Shown here one piece after another: positions 1 to 9,200 of a stretch of 64,000 nucleotides of DNA. Under the pieces are notes generated by a model that was given only the letters and a program-made list of their open reading frames with translations, made no database searches and was not told where the DNA came from. Position 1 is the first letter of the stretch. Every line of letters starts with the position of its first letter. This stretch comes from Corynebacterium sp. NML130628 (GTDB lineage Bacteria > Actinomycetota > Actinomycetes > Mycobacteriales > Mycobacteriaceae), in assembly GCF_001875665.1 (NCBI RefSeq), contig NZ_MLAL01000007.1, positions 1 to 64,000 of the forward strand, written 5' to 3'. A program made the translations under genes and the position numbers.

Positions 1-107
1 GCGGCGGGGAAACGCCCGGTCCCTTTCCGAACCCGGTTTAGCTAAGCCCGCCCGCGCTGATGGTACTGCACCTGGGAGGGTGTGGGAGAGTAGGTTACTG
101 CCGGCCT
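1..107 (+). rRNA. rrf: 5S ribosomal RNA, 3' part
   Basis: The window opens inside a 5S rRNA. The conserved tract with CCGAACCCGG, GCTAAGCCC, GATGGTACTGC and GGGAGAGTAGG is in the right order and spacing, and it ends near GCCGGCC. The 5' end, and presumably 23S and 16S, lie upstream of the window. The 3' boundary is approximate. Confidence 0.9.
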
Positions 108-118
108 TATAATTTCAT

Positions 119-172
119 GGTGGTGGATGTGATACCCGCTTTTTGGTGGGTGTTTACGTCCACCACCTTTTT
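119..172 (+). terminator. rRNA operon terminator
   Basis: A stem GGTGGTGGA (119-127) pairs with TCCACCACC (159-167) and is followed by five T residues, 12 bases after the 5S end. This is the likely intrinsic terminator of the rrn operon. Confidence 0.75.
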
Positions 173-213
173 GTGCTTTGTGTGTGGGGGTGGGGTGCCC
201 CACGTGCCGGGGA

Positions 214-530
214 TGTGCGTACCAGATTCCTGTGCGCAGGAGGCGTGTACTGGGCAAATGCCACGACGTAGTCCCGAAGACCCGGAATGTGGTGCAGTAA
301 ATGTTGTGGTGGTGGGGGTGTGCACCAGATTCTTAGGGTTCGTGGTACACCGCGGTGTGTTGTGCCTGGTCACCTGTGCGTGGTGTAGGAATGTGGTGCA
401 CAGGATCGTTGTGGTGGTGGGGGTGTGCACCAGATTCCAGGTTTCGTGCCTCACCGCGCCGCGTTATGCCTGGTCTCCTGCGTGCGACATTGGAATGTGG
501 TGCACAGTAAACGTTAAGGCGGGTGGGGGT
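214..530. repeat. three degenerate ~105-bp tandem repeat copies
   Basis: The stretch 173-587 has no convincing gene. It holds three imperfect copies of a unit that starts near GTGCACCAGATTC (about 217, 321 and 426) and later contains GGAATGTGGTGCA (about 283, 391 and 491). The spacing is about 105 bp. The last two copies are the closest to each other. Open frames across it are low-complexity translations of the repeat. Confidence 0.7.
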
Positions 531-587
531 GTGCAAAGGAAGCCCGCAGCCTCAACGCCTTGGAAGCAAGCCAATCAAGGGCGCTAT

Positions 588-938
588 TTAAAATGCTGCG
601 TGGCTTCGCATCACGCCGAGTCCAGCGAATGCGACTCCTACTGCGAGCGTCCACAGCAGGTACTTTAAGCATTGGATGTACCGGCGCTCTTTGAGCAGCA
701 TGCCGGCCTCTTTAGCAAGCGTTGACCAGGTGGACAGTGCTCCGGCGAAGCCTGTCCCTACGAAGACTGCCCATAGGGGACCCATTGCTACGGTGAAACC
801 TAAAACCATTGATGCCGCGGCGTTGGCGGTAAACGTCCCCTTGCGGGGTGGGAGAGCGGAACTGATCCACCACCGGGTGACTCCCCCTAGCACTCCGCCG
901 AGAAATACTGCTGGGATCGCGACTGGTTCGATGTTCAT
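588..938 (-). CDS. crcB: fluoride exporter subunit CrcB/Fluc (partner 1)
   Basis: A 116-residue, four-helix membrane protein of the CrcB/Fluc family, which exports fluoride as a dimer. The family landmarks are present but drifted: GGVLGGVTRW near the N-terminus, NAAASMVLG in helix 2, and GTGFAGALSTWSTL where GFxGGxTTFST is usual. I start it at ATG 938 because this overlaps the stop of the second crcB copy by one base (TAATG), a coupled-translation arrangement. In Gram-positives such paired small Fluc genes are thought to make a heterodimer; the weaker motif here suits the auxiliary partner. Confidence 0.88.
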   Translation of the reverse strand: MNIEPVAIPAVFLGGVLGGVTRWWISSALPPRKGTFTANAAASMVLGFTVAMGPLWAVFVGTGFAGALSTWSTLAKEAGMLLKERRYIQCLKYLLWTLAVGVAFAGLGVMRSHAAF

Positions 939-1309
939 TATCGGCCGTTCGCCTCCTTGTGGTCCTTTGCGGAGTCGCCGAGCCACCAACCGGCAATACA
1001 CAGTAGGACGCTGCTGAGAACGTACGTTAGTGCGGTGAGTGCGGTGGTTTGGGCGGCCGCGACGGTGAGGGCGGAGAACGTCGTGAAGCCTCCGAGGAAT
1101 CCTGTACCGAAGAGGGGGCCGGGTCGGAAGTAACCCATTGCGAAACTCCCCACGACGTTGATGCTTAGCGTTACGAGAAAAGCGACATGTGGTGTTGTGG
1201 GGAGCACCGCAAGGAGTCCTGCTGTGAGCAGGTAGCGTGCCAGTGCGCCTGTACCGGCCCCTAGTCCCACTGCAAGTGGCTGGTTGGACTCAATGTTTCG
1301 TAATTGCAC
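938..1309 (-). CDS. crcB: fluoride exporter subunit CrcB/Fluc (partner 2)
   Basis: A 123-residue CrcB protein with the better conserved motifs: GAGTGALARY near residue 17, NVVGSFAMGY in helix 2 and GFLGGFTTFSAL in helix 3, where the polar track and central Na+ site of Fluc channels sit. It overlaps the downstream crcB by one base and begins 22 bases after the stop of the symporter gene on the same strand, so the three may be cotranscribed. I looked for but did not see a fluoride riboswitch upstream of the group. Confidence 0.9.
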   Translation of the reverse strand: MQLRNIESNQPLAVGLGAGTGALARYLLTAGLLAVLPTTPHVAFLVTLSINVVGSFAMGYFRPGPLFGTGFLGGFTTFSALTVAAAQTTALTALTYVLSSVLLCIAGWWLGDSAKDHKEANGR

Positions 1310-1331
1310 ACTCGCAGTCTACTAGGACGTT

Positions 1332-2750
1332 TTATGCCCAATTCATGCCTTGTTGCTTCACGAAGGCGGCGATTTCGTCGGGGCTGCGTCGAAGGTTCGG
1401 ATCGAACTTGAGGTATTCGCGGGTCTCGCGTGCGACCAGTCCGGAGAGCAGCAGTAGGCCGATGAGGTTCGGGATGGCCATCAGGCCGTTTGCGAGGTCG
1501 GAGAATGTCCAGATCAGTTCCAAGTGGGTGGTGGCGCCGAGGAATGCGACGGCTGTGAAGAGCAACTTGTACGGCAAGGACGCCCACTGTCCGAAGAGGG
1601 CGGTTGCTGCTCGCTCGCCGTAGTAGGACCATCCCAGGATGGTGGAGAAGGCGAAGAAGATGAGGGAGACGGATACGATGTCTCCGCCCCAGGTTCCGGG
1701 CAGCACGGTGGAGAATCCGCGAGCGGTCATGACGGCGGCTTCTTCGCGACCCAAATCCCAGGTGCCAGAGGTGACGATGACAAGGCCAGTAATAGTGACG
1801 ACAATGATGGTGTCGATGAACGTTTGGGTCATGGACACGAGGGCTTGGCGGGATGGGTGTTGGGTTTTTGCGGCTGCTGCAGCGATGGCGGCGGAGCCCA
1901 TGCCGGACTCGTTGGAAAAGATACCGCGGGCAACACCGAACTGGATCGCCATCATGATTGTGGAGCCAACGAAACCGCCGGTGGCGGCCGAGCCGGTGAA
2001 CGCGTCGTGGAAGATTAACGCAATGGCCGCGGGAATCTGGTCGGCCATCAGTACAAGTGCGAGGATGCCTCCACCGACGTACAAGACAATCATGAGAGGG
2101 ACGAAACCTGCGGTGATTTTGCCGATGCCTTCAATGCCGCCCAAGATGGCGGCCCCGACGCCGATGAAGATGAGGATGCCGGAGACGGTTGGGTCGATAC
2201 CGAATGCTTCTTGCATGCCGGCGGCGATGGAATTGCCCTGGGTGAGGTTCCCGATGCCAAAGGATGCGATGACGGTGAAGAGCATGAACGCTACTGCTAG
2301 GAGGGTGCCTAGTGGTCCGGGAATGCCTCGTCGGAGGTATTCGTGCGGGCCGCCTTGCTGGCGTCCTTTGGCGTCTGTAGTACGGAACCGGACACCGAGG
2401 TAGGCTTCGGCGTATTTGGATGCCATACCCACGATGCCCGTGACCCAAATCCAGAGCAGCGAGCCGGGGCCACCAATCGAGATCGCTGTGGCTACGCCGA
2501 CGATGTTGCCGGTGCCGACTGTTGCGGCGAGGGCCGTCGTCAAGGCTTGGTAGTTGCTGATGTCGCCGGAGCCTTCTTGATTCTTATCGACGAACGCGTG
2601 CCGGGTTGCGCGGCCGAGTGTTCGGAATTGGATGCCGCGCATGCGGACCGTCAAGAAGAGGCCAGTGCCGAGCAGGAGCGGGATGAGCATGAAAGGACCC
2701 CAGACGAACGAGGCGATTGTTCCGAGAGTTTCATTGAGTTGCGTAGCCAT
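1332..2750 (-). CDS. alanine/glycine:cation symporter family protein (AgcS)
   Basis: A 472-residue polytopic membrane protein of the AgcS family (sodium- or proton-coupled alanine/glycine uptake). The family signature ALTTALAATVGTGNIVGVA is near residues 69-87, followed by GGPGSLLWIW, TQGNSIAAGM and the conserved region around NESGMGSAAIAAAAA. Its length is normal. The start ATG 2750 is followed by a typical N-terminal helix. It is the first gene of a minus-strand group with the crcB pair and is divergent from pgm. The substrate is inferred from the family only. Confidence 0.9.
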   Translation of the reverse strand: MATQLNETLGTIASFVWGPFMLIPLLLGTGLFLTVRMRGIQFRTLGRATRHAFVDKNQEGSGDISNYQALTTALAATVGTGNIVGVATAISIGGPGSLLWIWVTGIVGMASKYAEAYLGVRFRTTDAKGRQQGGPHEYLRRGIPGPLGTLLAVAFMLFTVIASFGIGNLTQGNSIAAGMQEAFGIDPTVSGILIFIGVGAAILGGIEGIGKITAGFVPLMIVLYVGGGILALVLMADQIPAAIALIFHDAFTGSAATGGFVGSTIMMAIQFGVARGIFSNESGMGSAAIAAAAAKTQHPSRQALVSMTQTFIDTIIVVTITGLVIVTSGTWDLGREEAAVMTARGFSTVLPGTWGGDIVSVSLIFFAFSTILGWSYYGERAATALFGQWASLPYKLLFTAVAFLGATTHLELIWTFSDLANGLMAIPNLIGLLLLSGLVARETREYLKFDPNLRRSPDEIAAFVKQQGMNWA

Positions 2751-2916
2751 CGTGGTCCTTTCGCTATGAGGTGTGGGGCAGGTTACCTTTTTGGCGATAA
2801 CGTGATTGAGATAATAGACACATAATCCCGTGTGCGTAAGCGTTTGTGGGATTTTCTGGCAGAAGCGCCGAAAAAAGGGGAAGATGGGTGTGTACTTATC
2901 GAAAGGATGTTGTCGT

Positions 2917-4572
2917 ATGGCTCATGAACGCGCTGGCCAGATTGCCCGCCCGGAAGATTTGATCGATATTGCGTCGCTGGTGACGGCTTATTACACCCGT
3001 GACGTAGACCCGAACAACCCTGACCAACAGGTCGTCTTTGGCACTTCTGGCCACCGTGGTTCTTCGTTGGATAACGCGTTTAATGAGACGCACATTCTGG
3101 CGACCACGCAGGCGATCGTCGATTATCGCCGTGAGCAGAACATCGGTGGGCCGGTTTTCATTGGGCGCGATACGCATGCGCTGTCTGAGCCCGCGATGGT
3201 TTCGGCGCTTGAGGTGCTGTTTGGCAATGGCATTGAGGTGCTTGTCGACGCCGCGGGGCGCTACACGCCGACACCGGCAGTGTCGCACGCAATCTTGTCG
3301 CACAACGCGAAGCTCTCTGGTGGGGTCACGGGTACCGATCCGAAGCGTGCGGATGGCATTGTGATTACGCCGTCGCACAATCCGCCGCGTGATGGTGGGT
3401 TTAAATACAATCCGCCGTCGGGTGGTCCGGCTGACACGGACGCGACTGACTGGATCGCGAAGCGGGCCAACGAGTACATCGCAAAGGGTATGGAGGGCGT
3501 GAAACGCTCCGCGGCGTCGGGTGTGCTCGATGAGCGTGCGCAGCGCTACGACTACCTGAACAACTACATCAACGACTTGCCGAACGTGGTCGACATTGAG
3601 GCGATCCGGAAGTCCGGTCTGAGCATTGGTGCGGACCCGATGGGTGGAGCGAGCGTCGATTATTGGGGTGCGGTCGCCGAGACCCACGGCCTGAACATGA
3701 CCGTGGTGAACCCGGAGGTCGACCCGACGTGGCGTTTCATGACGCTCGATACCGACGGCAAGATTCGCATGGATTGCTCTTCACCCGACTCGATGGCCTC
3801 GCTGGTGCACAACCGCGATAAATACGATATCGCTACTGGCAATGACGCTGATGCGGACCGACATGGCATCGTCACGCCAGACGCCGGCCTGATGAACCCG
3901 AACCACTACCTCGCTGTCGCGATTGAGTACTTGTTCTCGCACCGCGAAGGCTGGGCGAATAACACTGCGGTGGGCAAGACCTTGGTGTCTTCTTCGATGA
4001 TTGACCGCGTTGTGGCGTCGCTCGGACGCAAGCTTGTCGAGGTCCCGGTTGGTTTCAAGTGGTTCGTCCCAGGGCTTATCGACGGCACCGTCGGCTTCGG
4101 TGGCGAAGAGTCTGCGGGTGCGTCCTTCCTGCGGAAGGATGGCACGGTGTGGTCGACGGATAAGGACGGTTTGATTCTGGACCTGCTCGCGGCGGAGATT
4201 ACCGCTGTGACGGGGAAGACGCCGTCGCAACGCTACGCTGAGCTCGCTGAGAAGTTCGGTTCCCCGGCGTACTCGCGCATCGACGCCCCGGCGAACCGCG
4301 AACAGAAGGCGACGCTGAAGGCGCTTTCCCCTGAGCAGGTTACCGCAACGGAACTTGCAGGCGAGCCCATCACCGCGAAGCTGACCGAGGCTCCGGGCAA
4401 CGGTGCCCCGATTGGTGGCCTGAAGGTGACGACGGACAATGCCTGGTTTGCTGCGCGGCCGTCGGGTACTGAAGATAAGTACAAGATTTACGCCGAAAGC
4501 TTCAAGGGCAAGGAGCATTTGGCGCAGGTCCAGCAGGCTGCGAAAGAGCTTGTTGCGCAGGTACTGGGCTAG
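2917..4572 (+). CDS. pgm: alpha-D-glucose-specific phosphoglucomutase
   Basis: A 551-residue phosphohexomutase that interconverts glucose 1-phosphate and glucose 6-phosphate, linking glycogen/trehalose and nucleotide-sugar supply to glycolysis. All active-site blocks are visible: GTSGHRGSS near the start, phosphoserine loop TPSHNPP (Ser153), metal loop NDADADRHG (Asp310, 312, 314), sugar-specificity loop GGEESAG (about 396-402) and the phosphate-binding RPSGTEDK (about 514). I place the start at ATG 2917 behind GAAAGGATG-like Shine-Dalgarno sequence; the frame is open further upstream but that stretch is not conserved-looking. Confidence 0.96.
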   Translation: MAHERAGQIARPEDLIDIASLVTAYYTRDVDPNNPDQQVVFGTSGHRGSSLDNAFNETHILATTQAIVDYRREQNIGGPVFIGRDTHALSEPAMVSALEVLFGNGIEVLVDAAGRYTPTPAVSHAILSHNAKLSGGVTGTDPKRADGIVITPSHNPPRDGGFKYNPPSGGPADTDATDWIAKRANEYIAKGMEGVKRSAASGVLDERAQRYDYLNNYINDLPNVVDIEAIRKSGLSIGADPMGGASVDYWGAVAETHGLNMTVVNPEVDPTWRFMTLDTDGKIRMDCSSPDSMASLVHNRDKYDIATGNDADADRHGIVTPDAGLMNPNHYLAVAIEYLFSHREGWANNTAVGKTLVSSSMIDRVVASLGRKLVEVPVGFKWFVPGLIDGTVGFGGEESAGASFLRKDGTVWSTDKDGLILDLLAAEITAVTGKTPSQRYAELAEKFGSPAYSRIDAPANREQKATLKALSPEQVTATELAGEPITAKLTEAPGNGAPIGGLKVTTDNAWFAARPSGTEDKYKIYAESFKGKEHLAQVQQAAKELVAQVLG

Positions 4573-4583
4573 AATGACCTCTC

Positions 4584-5054
4584 GTGACTGAGATACACGA
4601 AACCAACAAGACAAGAAGCAGGCTGCTGGAAATCGCGTCAGCTGCGGCGCGATTCGGGCTGGCAGCCGTGTGGATTGTCGCAGGGTGGACCAAGATTGGC
4701 GCCCATATGGAAGTGACGCAAAACATTATTGCGTACGAGATTTTCACTCATGAGTGGTCGAATATTTTGGCGCAGTGGATTGGTCCCCTGGAGCTCGCCG
4801 GTGGTCTGTTCCTACTGGCGGGCATCAAGCTGCGCGAAAGCGGCTGGGTGTCGATTGTGGTCCTGGTGCTGTTTATCATCGGGATGTACTCGGCGTGGTC
4901 GCGCGGTCTGGTTATCGACTGTGGGTGTTTCGGCCCGCAGCCGTCTGATGAGGGCACGAACCTCATTGAGACCATCCTGCGTGATTTCGTGCTGATCACG
5001 GTGACCTTGTTCATGATTTACGTCCCGTACAAGAAGTTTGCGATTTATCCATAG
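4584..5054 (+). CDS. MauE/DoxX-type redox-associated membrane protein
   Basis: A 156-residue protein with four predicted membrane helices and the motif DCGCFG near residues 112-117, typical of the MauE-like branch of the DoxX family. MauE proteins work with thioredoxin-fold partners in extracytoplasmic disulfide chemistry. Start is GTG 4584. It begins 12 bases after pgm and is followed after 53 bases by a membrane-anchored DsbA-like gene, so a joint redox role for the two is a reasonable inference. The substrate is unknown. Confidence 0.85.
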   Translation: MTEIHETNKTRSRLLEIASAAARFGLAAVWIVAGWTKIGAHMEVTQNIIAYEIFTHEWSNILAQWIGPLELAGGLFLLAGIKLRESGWVSIVVLVLFIIGMYSAWSRGLVIDCGCFGPQPSDEGTNLIETILRDFVLITVTLFMIYVPYKKFAIYP

Positions 5055-5107
5055 CCACATCCACCGATTAAGCTGTTGGGCAATTTCCAACGTCAAGGAG
5101 TGAATAC

Positions 5108-5839
5108 GTGACTACGCGTAAGGTGCAAAACCCGAACGAGAAGAACGGTGCCGGGTTTATTTGGGCAATTGTCGCTGTTATTGTGATTGCGGCGCTCGTG
5201 ATCGGCCTGATTTTCTTCAACGGTAAAAAGGACCGCGAGGCCGCCATGGCTGAGAACATGATCGACACCAGCGGCATCACTGTCAGCTGGAACGAAGACG
5301 ATCACTTCATTCGTCTCGCAGCAGAAGGTGTCGACGACGCCCCGATGGCCGAGCTTTACGAGGACTTTTCGTGCACGCACTGTGCGGACCTCGCAGTCGC
5401 GACTGATAAGGACATGATCGAAAAGCTGCGCGAGGGCAAGATCGAGGTCGAGCTGCGTCCGATGGTGACGCTCGACGGCCTGACCAATGGTCACTCTACG
5501 ATGGGTCTGGCTGCGGAGCTGGCACTCGTCGCAAATAATGAGCCAGCTGCGATGATGAACCTGCGCGACCACCTGATGGTAAACCAGAAGGACGTGTACT
5601 CGAAGGTGACCGACGACGACCTTGCTGACCTAGCCCGCGACTACGGTGCTGGCGACAAGGCAGTCCAGGATATCCGAGACAAGGCCTACTACGACGCGGC
5701 GCGCGCAATGTCGAACGGCAACATCAAGCTGCAGGAAGAGCGCACCGGTGAGGCGTGGACCCCTCGCGTCATGGTTGACGGCAAGGACGTCGAAGGCGAC
5801 CGCGACGACTGGGTGAACACTGTCGCAAACAGTAAATAA
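5108..5839 (+). CDS. membrane-anchored DsbA-like thiol:disulfide protein
   Basis: A 243-residue protein with a short basic N-terminus, one membrane helix (about residues 17-38) and an outside thioredoxin-fold domain with helical insertion, as in DsbA/DsbG-like proteins of actinobacteria. The active-site CxxC is SCTHCADL (Cys89, Cys92). A cis-proline-like TPRVMVDG lies near residue 218. Start is GTG 5108 after AAGGAG. It most likely acts on secreted proteins, together with the MauE-like protein upstream. Oxidase versus reductase cannot be decided here. Confidence 0.88.
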   Translation: MTTRKVQNPNEKNGAGFIWAIVAVIVIAALVIGLIFFNGKKDREAAMAENMIDTSGITVSWNEDDHFIRLAAEGVDDAPMAELYEDFSCTHCADLAVATDKDMIEKLREGKIEVELRPMVTLDGLTNGHSTMGLAAELALVANNEPAAMMNLRDHLMVNQKDVYSKVTDDDLADLARDYGAGDKAVQDIRDKAYYDAARAMSNGNIKLQEERTGEAWTPRVMVDGKDVEGDRDDWVNTVANSK

Positions 5840-5880
5840 GTCCTGCGAGTGTTGTCTGGCCATGCGATTTGTGGCCAGGC

Positions 5881-5908
5881 AGCCTCCACGTGTAATGTGG
5901 TGGAGGCT
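5881..5908. other. hairpin between dsbA-like gene and tRNA-Ala
   Basis: A 9-bp stem AGCCTCCAC / GTGGAGGCT with a 10-base loop. There is no T-tract, so it is a weak terminator at best. It could also be a processing signal just upstream of the tRNA. Confidence 0.5.
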
Positions 5909-5919
5909 CGCAAGAGTGC

Positions 5920-5992
5920 GGGGCTATGGCGCAGTTGGTAGCGCACCACACTGGCAGTGTGGGGGTCACGGGTTCGAATCCCGTTAGCTCCA
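5920..5992 (+). tRNA. tRNA-Ala(GGC), copy 1
   Basis: A 73-base cloverleaf: acceptor GGGGCTA / TAGCTCC, D-arm GCGC..GCGC, anticodon stem CCACA/TGTGG with loop CTGGCAG (anticodon GGC), and T-arm ACGGG TTCGAAT CCCGT. CCA is not encoded. It is identical to the second copy at 10086-10158. Confidence 0.97.
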
Positions 5993-6000
5993 CAAGAGGG

Positions 6001-6043
6001 AAGCTCCCCGTTAGCTGAAGTATCAGTTAACGGGGAGCTTTTT
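6001..6043 (+). terminator. intrinsic terminator after tRNA-Ala copy 1
   Basis: A 13-bp stem AAGCTCCCCGTTA / TAACGGGGAGCTT with a 14-base loop, ending in a T-run. Confidence 0.85.
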
Positions 6044-6207
6044 GCGTTGGGGGTCTTGTCGGACAAGTGTGGATTCCTTGACACTCCCCCTATTGGTGTG
6101 ACGTGATGCTTTTAATATATTGGCAGTGATGCATTTCTCTTCCGCCATGCTATCTTAAGGAATAGTCATATGTTCCATAATGATGCTGTTTTGGTCTAGG
6201 AGGGCCA

Positions 6208-9200
6208 ATGAAACCAAGAACGTATAAGAGCATCTTGGGGTTGTTACTGACAATCATTTTGGTGATTTCGGGGAGCACTGCGCCTACAGCGCAGGCATTC
6301 ACCAACTCGGATGTCATGTATCTGACGTTTACTCCAGAGCCTGCGGTGGAAAAACCGCTCACTACCTACCGTGTGGACTATTGGGCGAACGGGGAGTCCA
6401 AAAAGCGGCAGATGTTTTCAAGCGTCACGCCCAGCGGTGACCTGTACACCTCGATCGGTTCCGCAAAGGGGCCACTCAACTTCCAGGTGTATCGCATGGA
6501 CACTTCGTCGCTCCAAGAGGGACAGGCAGAAAACCGGGTCTGGGAATCTTCGGTGTTCACCGGGGTCAAGCTTGGTAATTCGGTGTGGGCGAAGGCGGAT
6601 GCGTGCACGTATAGCTACAATTCGGAAGGCCCGTTCAAGACGGGGAAGCAATGCCAGCTCCAGGTCAGTTTCACGCCGGATCCTGCAGTTCCGGAAGGCG
6701 AATACAACCTTTGGGCGTGGTACGAAGGCGAAGACGGGGTCGCGATTCCGTTTACCGGGAAGAACGCCTCCGGCCAGCTGACTGCTGAAGTGCCTGTTGC
6801 GGCTACACGCGACAGGGTGAACTTGTTGGTTCGCCGCTCCACGGCAAGCAATGATTGGGAGTGGAAGTCTCAGGAACTACGCGATATTCCGATTCCGGGG
6901 AGAATCTCGATCGATGCGGACGGCAACTATCAGGTGGGGGAAGTCGGACAGCCTGAGGAATCCAATGATTTGCCGAAGCAGGTGACGCTGACCGTCCACT
7001 ACCAGCGACGCGACAACAATTACGAGAATTGGAACGTGTGGACTTGGTTGCCTGGTCCGAAAAATGCTCATAGGGTAGATTTCTCGGATGATCACACTGC
7101 GGTCATCACACATGAGGACTCTAAGGGGATCGAGCGGGTTGGTCTGATCGTTCGGCGCTCCACCCCTGGACAGGACTTCGCCGAGAAGAACTCCCCTGAG
7201 GATCTCTTCGTTACCGACTTCCCAGATGGGAAAGCAGAAATCTGGCTTGTGGAAGGTGATCCTAAAATCTATTACTCGGAAGACGACGTGCCGTCGACAC
7301 ATGAGGACCACTGCTCAATGCTGCACTCCGCAGAGTTTAATGAGAAGTACTTTTACGACGGCGACCTCGGCGCGATCTACAGCCCGGAGAAAACCACGTT
7401 CAGGTTGTGGGCCCCTACAGCTCGCGAAGTGAGCTTTGTAAACTACTCCGACAACGGTGCCGTCACGCCTATGACGAAGGGCGAAAAAGGAACCTGGGAG
7501 ATCACGCTTGACGGAGATCAGAAGGGCGTCGAATACCGCTACCGCCTCGGGTTCAAGGACGGAACAATCAATGAGGCCGTTGACCCATACGCGCGTGCGG
7601 TTACCGCGAACGCGACCCACACAGTGGTGATCGACTCGGAAAACACCGTCCCTCATAACTGGGACGGCAAGCGGATGGCCCCATTTTCTTCGATGAAGGA
7701 CGCCATCATCTACGAAGCGCATGTGCGCGATTTGACCATCGGTCCGGACAACGGCATTGAGCACAAGGGCAAGTTCCTGGGGCTCACCGAAGCTGGGACG
7801 AAGACGAAGGCGGGCAATCCGTCGGGCTTGAATTACTTGAAGTCGTTGGGTGTGACCCACGTGCAGTTGCTGCCGATCTACGATTTCGGGTCCGTGGATG
7901 AAACCGGCGACCTTTCGTTTAACGCCCAGTACAACTGGGGCTACGATCCACAAAACTACAACGTCCCTGAGGGCTCGTATTCGACGAACCCCATGGACCC
8001 AACCGCGCGGGTCGTTGAGCTGAAATCCATGATTAATACGCTGCACGACAACGGGCTGCGCGTCATCATGGACGTTGTCTACAACCATGTGTACAACCCG
8101 GCGAACTCTCCGCTGCAGCAGACTGTTCCGAACTACTATTTCCGGATGGATTCGGAGTGCAACTTCCACGACGGCACCGGAGTTGGCAACGAAACTGCCT
8201 CCGAACAGTTGATGATGCGGAAGTACATCGTTGATTCGGTGAAGTACTGGGCCAAACAGTACGGCGTCGACGGCTTCCGTTTCGACCTCATGGGAATCCA
8301 CGATGTTGAGACGATGAATGCTGTGCGTGAGGCGCTCAACGAGATTGACCCTTCGGTAGTCATCCTCGGCGAGGGTTGGGAGATGGGGAACCACCCGGCC
8401 GGCGTGCTCGGTGCGAACCAGAAGAACGCCAAAAAGCTGCCAGGTATTTCCTTCTTTAACGACCAATACCGCGATACGGTCAAGGGCGATAACTTTGAGC
8501 TGGCACACACGGGCTTCATCAACGGTGCGAATGAGAATAAGCGATCGTGGGATCTGCTGAACAACATCAAGGGTGCCCAGCATGTTCGTGATTACCTGGG
8601 CCCAGAACAGTCCGTGGTGTACAACGAAGCCCACGACAACTACACGATGTTCGACAAGCTCAAGGGCAGCATGCCACAAGCGACCGAAAAGGAAATCGCC
8701 CAGCGGCACATGCTTGGCACTGCAACCCAGTACCTGTCGAACGGCGCGGTGTTTATTCATGCTGGGCAGGAGTTCTTGCGCACAAAGTCGGGCGACCACA
8801 ACTCCTATAAGTCGCCTGACTCGGTGAACGTGTTCGACTATGATAGGGCCGAGCACTTCGCGAAAGAAGTGAAGTTCTTCCGCGATTTGAATAAGTTCCG
8901 CGAGCAGTATGATTTCATGCGCCAGCCGAGCTACGACGCGATCAACAACACGTACACGCATAAAATTGACGGTACGAACAGTGCAGATGCAGACAGCGTG
9001 GACACAAACCACGTTGGTTACACTGTGAAGAATGCGTTCCCAGGCAAGTCGAAAGCTGAAAAAGAAGGTATCGACGCCTTCTCTTACGTGAACGCCGCTA
9101 CTGAGCCTTGGCAGGCGCCGTTGCCAGCAGGCGATTACGAGGTGATGATTCAGGGAATGGACGTGTACGACACGCCTGTTCCTTTGACATCAGACGGCAC

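Noticed and set aside
2751-2916. Fluoride riboswitch for the agcS-crcB group
   Set aside because: I looked for the crcB-motif core upstream of agcS and between agcS and crcB and saw no convincing match.
7315-9012. 565-codon minus-strand frame across pulA
   Set aside because: Antisense shadow of the GH13 catalytic domain; no motif, no ribosome site.
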